Source of the DNA: Pseudomonadota bacterium
Lineage (GTDB): Bacteria; Pseudomonadota; Alphaproteobacteria; Rhizobiales; Xanthobacteraceae
Direction of reading: 5' to 3'
Assembly: GCA_023386635.1 (NCBI GenBank)
Contig: JAEWJH010000103.1
Span: 1 to 18,513, forward strand
DNA: 18,513 bases
Below are positions 13,231 through 18,513 of the stretch, one piece after another. A model generated the notes under the pieces. That model saw only the letters and a list, made by a program, of their open reading frames with translations, was not told the origin of the DNA and searched no databases. A program made the translations under genes and the position numbers. Every line of letters begins with the position of its first letter. Position 1 is the first letter of the stretch.

Positions 13231-14397
13231 GTGCGCACACAGGTGGGAATTATCGGGGCGGGGCCGGCGGGCCTGATGCTGGCGCATCTGCTGCGCCGCG
13301 CCGGGATCGAGAGCATCATCGTCGAGAACCGCAGCCGCGAATACTGCGAGGCGCGGGTTCGCGCCGGCCTGATCGAGCAGTGGGCGCGCGACATGCTGAT
13401 CGAGACCGGTGTCGGCGAACGCCTGAAGGCCGAAGGCCTGTTCCACAAAGGCATCAAGCTGCAATTCGACGGCGTGCTGCACGAGATCAAGTTCACCGAA
13501 CTGGTGGGCAAAGGCACGACCATCTACGGACAGCAGGAGGTGGTGAAGGACCTCATCACCGATCTGCTCGCCCATGGCGTGCCGATCCTGTTCGAGGTGT
13601 CGGGCACGCGGATTTCCGACCTCGACACCAGGCAGCCGAAAATCCATTTTACCCACGAGGGCAAGGCGCAGCAGATCGAATGCGACTTCATCGGCGGCTG
13701 TGACGGCTTTCACGGCATCTGCCGGCCGAGCGTGCCGGACGGCAAGCTCACCTTCTACGATCGCGAATATCCGTTCGGCTGGCTCGGCATCCTGTCGGAG
13801 TCGGCGAATGTGGATGAAGAGCTCATCTACTCCTATCACGACCGCGGTTTCGCGCTGTACACGCAGCGCTCGCCGACAGTGTCGCGACTGTATTTCCAGT
13901 GCGCGCCCGATGAGGACGCCGGCAACTGGACCGACGAGGCGATCTGGGAAGAGCTGCGGCTGCGGCTCGGCGGCGTGTGTCCGCTACCGACCGGTCCGAT
14001 CCTGCAGAAGGGCGTGACGCCGATGCGCAGCTTCGTCACCGAGCCGATGCAGTACGGCCGGCTGTTCCTCGCCGGCGACAGCGCGCATATCGTGCCGCCG
14101 ACTGGCGCCAAGGGTATGAACCTTGCGCTCGCGGACGTCTTGAAGCTGTCACGCGCGCTGGCGCATTTCTACAAGACCGGCCAGCACGATCGTCTCGACG
14201 GATATTCGGCGGAGGTGCTGCCGCGCGTGTGGAAGGCGCAGCGTTTCTCGTGGTGGATGACCTCGCTGCTGCACCACTTCCCGCACGAGAATGCATTCGA
14301 TCGCCGCCGGCAGGTTGCCGAGCTGGACTATGTGACGAGTTCGCGCGCGGCGTCGATGACGCTCGCCGAAAATTATGCGGGATTGCCGATCGACTAA
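13231..14397 (+). CDS. pobA: 4-hydroxybenzoate 3-monooxygenase
   Basis: PobA is a cytoplasmic FAD enzyme that hydroxylates 4-hydroxybenzoate to protocatechuate using NAD(P)H and O2, feeding the beta-ketoadipate pathway. The 388-residue protein has GxGxxG FAD binding (GIIGAGPAG, 6-14), the CDGFHG motif (157-162) and the second FAD motif RLFLAGDSAHIVPPTGAKG (277-295). By recalled alignment to the Pseudomonas enzyme, substrate-site residues Tyr200, Arg213, Tyr221, Pro290 and Tyr382 are kept, while Ser212 is Thr211. The coenzyme-specificity stretch reads NRSREY (33-38) instead of RQTPDY. The start is GTG 13231, preceded by a good GGGAGGA site and beginning MRTQVGIIGAG. No PobR-type regulator and no protocatechuate dioxygenase genes lie in the window. 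Confidence 0.95.
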   Translation: MRTQVGIIGAGPAGLMLAHLLRRAGIESIIVENRSREYCEARVRAGLIEQWARDMLIETGVGERLKAEGLFHKGIKLQFDGVLHEIKFTELVGKGTTIYGQQEVVKDLITDLLAHGVPILFEVSGTRISDLDTRQPKIHFTHEGKAQQIECDFIGGCDGFHGICRPSVPDGKLTFYDREYPFGWLGILSESANVDEELIYSYHDRGFALYTQRSPTVSRLYFQCAPDEDAGNWTDEAIWEELRLRLGGVCPLPTGPILQKGVTPMRSFVTEPMQYGRLFLAGDSAHIVPPTGAKGMNLALADVLKLSRALAHFYKTGQHDRLDGYSAEVLPRVWKAQRFSWWMTSLLHHFPHENAFDRRRQVAELDYVTSSRAASMTLAENYAGLPID

Positions 14398-14414
14398 ATC
14401 AGGCTCGCCGGTAG

Positions 14415-14537
14415 CCGGCGCACCAGATAATCGAAGTTGACCGCAACTGGTCCGGCTTCGACGACTGGTCGCGCAGCGCCGCGATGTCGCCGGACGAGAC
14501 TCGCGTCTTCATGAAGGCCGAGCAGGTGCTGTGGTGA
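14415..14537 (+). pseudogene. Unidentified coding remnant between pobA and the TctC gene
   Basis: From 14415 a plus-strand frame with no start codon runs 40 codons to a TGA at 14535-14537. Its codons strongly favour G/C at the third position and the protein has natural composition; it ends GFDDWSRS-AAMSPDETRVF-MKAEQVLW. It looks like the C-terminal end of a lost gene. The minus strand also holds a coding-like tail ending VNFDYLVRRLPASLI before a TAG at about 14393-14395. I recognise neither. One of the two may be the true relic and the other its shadow. Confidence 0.3.
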
Positions 14538-14662
14538 CCGATCGTGCCAGGATCACGCCGCAGAAATAAAATGCAGTGGGCCGGTTTTGGCCATTGCGCG
14601 CGCCGGGCGGCACGCTAGGCTTGCATCAGCTCCCGCGAGAGGAGCACATGAGGGAGGCTAGG

Positions 14663-15655
14663 ATGGGCGGACGCTTCAAGGCGTTAGTCGCGGCAACCCT
14701 GATCGCCGGCGTGGCGGTCGCATCGGTCAACAGGCCGGCGCAGGCGGATGACGCGGCGGCATTTCCGAACAAAGTGATCCGGGTGATCGTCGGCTTCGCG
14801 GCCGGCGGCGGCAACGACATCTTCGCGCGTGTGGTCGGGCAGCGTTTCGGTGAAATCATCGGCCAGACGGTGGTGATCGAGAACAAGCCCGGTGCCGGCG
14901 GGCGCATCGCGTCGGAATATGTCGCGCAGCAACCGGCCGACGGCTACACGCTGATGGTCGGCGCCAGCGGCTCGATGTCGATCGCCTCGGCGATCTATCC
15001 GACCCTCTCTTATCATCCGACCAGGAGTTTCGTGCCGCTGACCATGATCGCGTCGTTTCCGCTGATCATGACGGTGAGCGCCGAGCATCCGGCGAAGTCC
15101 GTCTCCGAACTGGTGACCTGGGCCAAGGCCAATCCCGACAAGGCGAATTACGCGACCTCGTCGCCGGCGTTCACGATCGCCACGGAATTGCTCAAGCTGA
15201 AAACAGGCATGCCGGGGCAAGCGATCCCATACAAGAGCAGCAACGAGTCCGTGCTCAGTGTCGCCGCGGGACAGACGCTGCTGACGATCTCCGACGGACC
15301 GCCGGCGGTGCCGATGGTCAAGGGCGGCAAGGTGCGCGCGCTTGCGGTGACCGGCTCCGACCGCTCCGGCGAATTGCCGGACGTGCCGTCGATGAAAGAG
15401 GCGGGCTATCCCGAGGTGAATACCAAGCTGTGGAGCGGCTTCTTCGCGCCCGCCGGCACGCCGGGGCCGATCGTCGCCAAGCTCGAAGCGGCGCTGCGCA
15501 AGGCGATGGCTGACGAGGGCGTGCGCGCCAAGCTCAAGACCATGGCGGTCGATCCCGGCGGCGGCACCGGCCAGGAATTCCGCAAGCTGATCGATGCGGA
15601 TATCGAGACCTACAAGGGCATCGTCCAGGCGGCGAAGCTGAAGTTCGAGCGGTAA
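14663..15655 (+). CDS. Tripartite tricarboxylate transporter substrate-binding protein (Bug/TctC family)
   Basis: Bug/TctC proteins are periplasmic binding proteins that capture carboxylates or other small anions, and many act without a dedicated transporter. The 330-residue protein has a signal peptide: basic MGGRFK, a hydrophobic stretch, and likely cleavage after AQA (26-28). The mature part has KVIRVIVGFAAGGGNDIFAR, ENKPGAGG, DGYTLM and a YPTLSYHPTRSFVPL stretch, all standard Bug features in order. I chose ATG 14663, five bases after AGGGAGG; ATG 14648 with AGAGGAG is a fair alternative, adding five residues. No TctA or TctB membrane genes are near, so it is an orphan. Its place after pobA suggests an aromatic or organic acid ligand, but that is only context. 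Confidence 0.92.
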   Translation: MGGRFKALVAATLIAGVAVASVNRPAQADDAAAFPNKVIRVIVGFAAGGGNDIFARVVGQRFGEIIGQTVVIENKPGAGGRIASEYVAQQPADGYTLMVGASGSMSIASAIYPTLSYHPTRSFVPLTMIASFPLIMTVSAEHPAKSVSELVTWAKANPDKANYATSSPAFTIATELLKLKTGMPGQAIPYKSSNESVLSVAAGQTLLTISDGPPAVPMVKGGKVRALAVTGSDRSGELPDVPSMKEAGYPEVNTKLWSGFFAPAGTPGPIVAKLEAALRKAMADEGVRAKLKTMAVDPGGGTGQEFRKLIDADIETYKGIVQAAKLKFER

Positions 15656-15663
15656 ACAGCTCC

Positions 15664-15770
15664 GGTCATTCCGGGGCGCGCTGAAAGCGCGAACCCGGAA
15701 ACCAGCCTCAACCGGCAATCAACGTGTTTCTGGATTTCGGATCGCCGCTGGCGCGGCGTCCGGAATGACC
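15664..15770. repeat. Palindromic intergenic repeat element with 11-bp perfect ends
   Basis: GGTCATTCCGG (15664-15674) and CCGGAATGACC (15760-15770) are perfect 11-bp terminal inverted repeats of a 107-bp element. Inside are two perfect stems: CGCGCT-GAA-AGCGCG (15677-15691) and CGCCGC-TGGC-GCGGCG (15743-15758). It fills most of the 129-bp gap between convergent genes and would fold well in RNA from either side, so it may serve as a two-way terminator. The GTCATTCCGGGGCGCG...CCGGAATGAC style is one I recall from many Bradyrhizobium-group intergenic regions (unverified). It has no coding capacity, so any mobility would depend on an enzyme elsewhere. Confidence 0.7.
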
Positions 15771-15784
15771 GAGATTATTACCAA

Positions 15785-17917
15785 CTAAACGTCGAGCAGA
15801 TCCTCGGACGCGAACGCGGCGCGTTCCTGGATGAACTCGAAGCGCGATTCCGCCTTGGTGCCCATCAGCCGCGCCACCGATCTGTCGGTCGGCTTGCGAT
15901 CCTCCTCGGTCACCTGCACGCGCAGCAGGATGCGCTTGCGGGGGTCCATGGTTGTTTCCTTGAGCTGCGCTGGCATCATCTCGCCGAGGCCTTTGAAACG
16001 GCCGATCTCGACGTTTGCGTTGGCATGAAACTCCTTCTTCAGGAGTTCGTCCTTGTGCTTGTCGTCGCGCGCATAGAACGTCTTGGCGCCGTGCGAGAGC
16101 CGGTAGAGCGGCGGCACGGCAAGATAGAGGTGCCCGTTCTCGATCAGTTGCGGCATCTGATTGTAGAAATAGGTGATCAGCAGCGATGCGATGTGCGCGC
16201 CGTCGACGTCGGCGTCGGTCATCACGATCACCTTCTCGTAGCGTAGCGCGTCACCGCTGTAATGCGTGCCGGTGCCGCAGCCGAGCGCCTGGGCGAGATC
16301 GGCAAGTTGCGTGTTCTGCGCCAGCTTGTCCCGGCCGGCCGATGCGACGTTGAGAATCTTGCCGCGCAACGGCAGCACCGCCTGTGAGCGCCGATCGCGC
16401 GCCTGCTTGGCGCTGCCGCCGGCGCTGTCGCCCTCGACGATGAAGATTTCCGAGCCGTCGGCGGCGGAATTGCTGCAATCGGCGAGCTTGCCCGGCAGCC
16501 GCAGCTTGCGCACCGCGGTCTTGCGCGAGATTTCCTTTTCCTGCCGGCGGCGGATGCGTTCTTCCGCGCGCTCGACCACGAAGTCGAGCAGCTTGTTCGC
16601 CTGCGTCGGATTGCCGGCGAGCCAGTGGTCGAACGGATCCTTGATCGCGTTCTCGACGATGCGCTGCGCTTCGGCCGTGGCGAGGCGATCCTTGGTCTGG
16701 CCCTGGAATTCCGGCTCGCGGATGAACACCGAGAGCATGCATCCGGCGCCGGTCATCACGTCTTCGCTGGTGATGCCGGTGGCGCGCTTTTCCTGGTTCA
16801 TGCGCCCGGCATGATCCTTGAGGCCGCGCAGCAACGCGGTGCGCAGGCCGGACTCGTGCGTGCCGCCGTCCGGCGTCGGGATGGTGTTGGTGTAGGAGTT
16901 GAGGAATCCGTCCTGATCGGCGGTCCACGCCACCGCCCATTCCACCGCGCCGTGCGAGCCGTTGCGCCCGGTCTTGCCGTGGAAGATGTCGGGATGGACC
17001 AGCGTCGCGCCTTCGAGATTGGCGGCGAGATAGTCTTTCAGACCGGCCGGGAAGTGGAACGTCTCGCGCTCGGGAATGTCGGATCCCTTGAGCAGTTCGG
17101 GATCGCAGCGCCAGCGGATTTCCACACCCCCGAACAGATACGCCTTCGACCGCGTCATGCGGAAGATGCGCTCGGGCTTGAACGCGGCATCCTCGCCGAA
17201 AATCTCTGCGTCGGGATGGAAGCGCACCTTGGTGCCGCGCCGGTTCGGCGCGCGGCCGACCTTCTCCAGCTTGCCTTTCGGCTTGCCGCGCTCGAACGCC
17301 ATTTTATAGAGCGTCTGGTCGCGCGCGACTTCGACCTCGAGGCGATCGGAGAGGGCATTGGCCACCGACACGCCGACGCCATGCAGGCCGCCCGATGTCT
17401 CGTAGACCTTGGAGTCGAATTTGCCGCCCGCATGCAGCGTCGTCATGATGACTTCGAGCGCGGACTTGTTCTTGAATTTCGGATGCGGGTCGATCGGGAT
17501 GCCGCGGCCGTTGTCGTTGACGCTGAGGAACCCGCTGGCTTCCAGTTCGACCTCGATCCAGGTGGCGTGACCGGCCAGCGCCTCGTCCATGGCGTTGTCG
17601 ATCACTTCCGCGAACAGGTGATGCAGCGCCTTCTCGTCGGTGCCGCCGATATACATGCCGGGGCGGCGGCGTACCGGCTCGAGTCCCTCCAGCACCTCGA
17701 TGTGCTTGGCCGTATAGCCGCTGTCCGAGCCGCGGCTGCCGCGCGATTTGGAAGGCTTCGCGTCCGGCTTGGCGGGCTTGGGAGCGGTTTTAGGCGCGGC
17801 CTTCGCGGGGGTCTTCGCGTGGGTCTTGGGGGCGGCTTTGGCAGGGGCCTCGCCGAACAGGTCCGTTTGGCTGCCGGGGCGGCTGGAATCGCGGGATTTG
17901 GAAGCGGATTTGGCCAT
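15785..17917 (-). CDS. parE: DNA topoisomerase IV subunit B
   Basis: ParE is the ATPase subunit of topoisomerase IV, which separates linked daughter chromosomes. The 710-residue protein shows the GHKL ATPase motifs EVIDNAMDEA (104-113), DNGRGIP (135-141) and GGLHGVG (176-182), the transducer region, and the TOPRIM domain with EGDSAGGSA (495-503) and DADVDG (568-573). FKGLGEMMPAQLKETTMDP (641-659) is the ParE/GyrB C-terminal signature. The absence of a large TOPRIM insertion and the MYIGGTDEKALHHL wording favour ParE over GyrB. An unusual N-terminal extension of about 65 residues, rich in Ala, Lys and Pro with repeated APK/AKTP units, precedes the ATPase domain. ATG 17915-17917 is the first good start. 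It is divergent from the AI-2E-family gene and convergent with the TctC gene. Confidence 0.95.
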   Translation of the reverse strand: MAKSASKSRDSSRPGSQTDLFGEAPAKAAPKTHAKTPAKAAPKTAPKPAKPDAKPSKSRGSRGSDSGYTAKHIEVLEGLEPVRRRPGMYIGGTDEKALHHLFAEVIDNAMDEALAGHATWIEVELEASGFLSVNDNGRGIPIDPHPKFKNKSALEVIMTTLHAGGKFDSKVYETSGGLHGVGVSVANALSDRLEVEVARDQTLYKMAFERGKPKGKLEKVGRAPNRRGTKVRFHPDAEIFGEDAAFKPERIFRMTRSKAYLFGGVEIRWRCDPELLKGSDIPERETFHFPAGLKDYLAANLEGATLVHPDIFHGKTGRNGSHGAVEWAVAWTADQDGFLNSYTNTIPTPDGGTHESGLRTALLRGLKDHAGRMNQEKRATGITSEDVMTGAGCMLSVFIREPEFQGQTKDRLATAEAQRIVENAIKDPFDHWLAGNPTQANKLLDFVVERAEERIRRRQEKEISRKTAVRKLRLPGKLADCSNSAADGSEIFIVEGDSAGGSAKQARDRRSQAVLPLRGKILNVASAGRDKLAQNTQLADLAQALGCGTGTHYSGDALRYEKVIVMTDADVDGAHIASLLITYFYNQMPQLIENGHLYLAVPPLYRLSHGAKTFYARDDKHKDELLKKEFHANANVEIGRFKGLGEMMPAQLKETTMDPRKRILLRVQVTEEDRKPTDRSVARLMGTKAESRFEFIQERAAFASEDLLDV

Positions 17918-18023
17918 GCGGGGTCTGTCTGGAGCGTGGTTTGAAGCGAATCAGTCTGGCGAAACTATGCCAAAAACCGGTTTAACCCGACCAACCTTCG
18001 GCCACGCAACCAAATCCCGATTG

Positions 18024-18037
18024 GGCCGTTGACGGCC
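18024..18037. repeat. Small palindrome in the parE/AI-2E divergent region
   Basis: GGCCGT-TG-ACGGCC is a perfect 6-2-6 inverted repeat, 107 bp upstream of parE and 64 bp before the GTG of the transporter-like gene. An operator is possible, but so is chance in GC-rich DNA. I saw no convincing -35/-10 pair in this 184-bp region. Confidence 0.3.
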
Positions 18038-18101
18038 ATTGGAAACGGGGATGGAACTCGCACCGGCCGGCCGCGCGAGCTATTCCCGCAGGGGGAAGCC
18101 C

Positions 18102-18513
18102 GTGCCTGAACTGACATCCGTGCGAACCGAGGTGACGTCCGAGACCGCCAAGGAGCGCCGGATCGTCAAAACCCGCATGCTCAAACTGGGGCATGAGCTT
18201 GGTCTCGACAGTCCAGATCCGGTCAAGAATGTCTCGACGGTGTGGCGCACGCTGGCGCAGATGTCGACCATCGGCATGTTTTTCATCGCCTTCATCGTCG
18301 CGCTTTATCTGGCGCGGCCGGTGCTGTTGCCGACCGTGTCCGCCTTCGTCATCGGGCTCATGCTCGGCCCGATCTCGACCTGGTTTCGCCGCATGGGGGC
18401 GCCCAGCGTCGTCGTCGCCTTTGTGCTGTGGTTCGCCGTGATCGCGCTCTGCTACGCGATTGTCGCCCTGCTGACGACGCCGGCCGTGGAATGGATCGGC
18501 AAGGGGCCGGAGA
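18102..18513 (+). CDS. AI-2E family transporter (PerM/UPF0118-like), N-terminal part
   Basis: This is the first 137 codons of a polytopic inner-membrane protein that runs off the right edge. After a polar, charged N-terminal stretch (1-52), membrane segments are visible at about 53-70, 75-95 and 101-125. The wording YLARPVLLPTVSAFVIGLMLGP followed by a short basic link (WFRRMGAP) is typical of the AI-2E/PerM family, whose members export varied small molecules or sodium; the name does not prove autoinducer-2 transport. I prefer GTG 18102, with GGGGGAA five bases upstream. An in-frame ATG at 18051 would add 17 residues and cannot be excluded. It is divergent from parE. Confidence 0.82.
   Translation, partial: MPELTSVRTEVTSETAKERRIVKTRMLKLGHELGLDSPDPVKNVSTVWRTLAQMSTIGMFFIAFIVALYLARPVLLPTVSAFVIGLMLGPISTWFRRMGAPSVVVAFVLWFAVIALCYAIVALLTTPAVEWIGKGPE

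Noticed and set aside
14576..14662. Longer N terminus for the TctC-family protein
   Set aside because: It would place a non-hydrophobic stretch before the signal peptide, and the ribosome sites lie farther downstream.
15664..15770. Considered as a CRISPR-type repeat or an insertion sequence
   Set aside because: There is one copy only, no spacer array and no transposase frame. The terminal inverted repeats and internal hairpins fit a REP-like element better.
16625..17944. 439-codon plus-strand open frame opposite parE
   Set aside because: Antisense shadow; its Gly/Ala-rich end is the reverse reading of parE's Ala/Lys/Pro tail.
1..18513. tRNA, rRNA or known riboswitch in the gaps
   Set aside because: No gap shows tRNA arms, rRNA sequence or a riboswitch core I can recognise; most gaps are under 210 bp and are occupied by promoters or palindromic repeats.

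Overview
The window is GC-rich chromosomal DNA from an alphaproteobacterium, most likely a Hyphomicrobiales member of the Bradyrhizobium/Rhodopseudomonas/Afipia group. This rests on the SUF operon layout (IscS-like desulfurase, then sufB-C-D-S, a SufT-type protein and an A-type carrier), an Irr/ICE-like palindrome in front of it, alphaproteobacterial-looking proteins throughout, and palindromic intergenic repeats of the kind that litter genomes of this group. It is an inference from sequence style; no database was consulted. The gene set is mostly core metabolism and DNA/RNA housekeeping. I see no phage, insertion sequence, CRISPR array, toxin system or RNA gene.

Layout. 1-237 (-) is the N-terminal part of tyrosyl-tRNA synthetase, divergent from anmK (315-1439, +; anhydromuramic acid kinase of cell-wall recycling). 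anmK is convergent with a small alpha/beta hydrolase (1611-2270, -), with a palindromic repeat between them. The hydrolase is divergent from the main unit, a seven-gene Fe-S cluster assembly operon (2476-9711, +): IscS-like cysteine desulfurase, sufB, sufC, sufD, sufS, sufT and sufA. Next are a GGDEF diguanylate cyclase (9733-10806, -) and an RhlE-type DEAD-box RNA helicase (10985-12436, -). Two plus-strand genes follow: an ICMT-like membrane methyltransferase (12676-13161) and pobA (13231-14397, 4-hydroxybenzoate 3-monooxygenase). A short stretch with degraded coding character precedes an orphan tripartite-tricarboxylate (Bug/TctC) periplasmic binding protein (14663-15655, +). parE (15785-17917, -; topoisomerase IV subunit B) is convergent with it across another palindromic repeat. 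The window closes in the 5' part of an AI-2E-family membrane protein (18102-18513, +).

How it works together. In the SUF operon, cysteine desulfurases supply sulfane sulfur, the SufBCD ATPase scaffold builds the cluster, and SufT and SufA help maturation and delivery. sufC-sufD-sufS are joined by TGATG stop-start overlaps, so they are probably translationally coupled. The desulfurase/sufB and sufB/sufC junctions carry RNA hairpins or a palindromic repeat. The suf promoter region is the most structured non-coding DNA in the window: a perfect 8-3-8 palindrome sits over a sigma70-like spacer and -10, a 14-bp near-perfect inverted repeat brackets the promoter, and a 9-bp stem-loop lies in the leader.

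I found no convincing wholly new system. The best leads are non-coding: the suf control region, a 9-1-9 palindrome just upstream of the GGDEF start codon, the helicase leader, three intergenic palindromic elements, and a gene remnant between pobA and the TctC gene.
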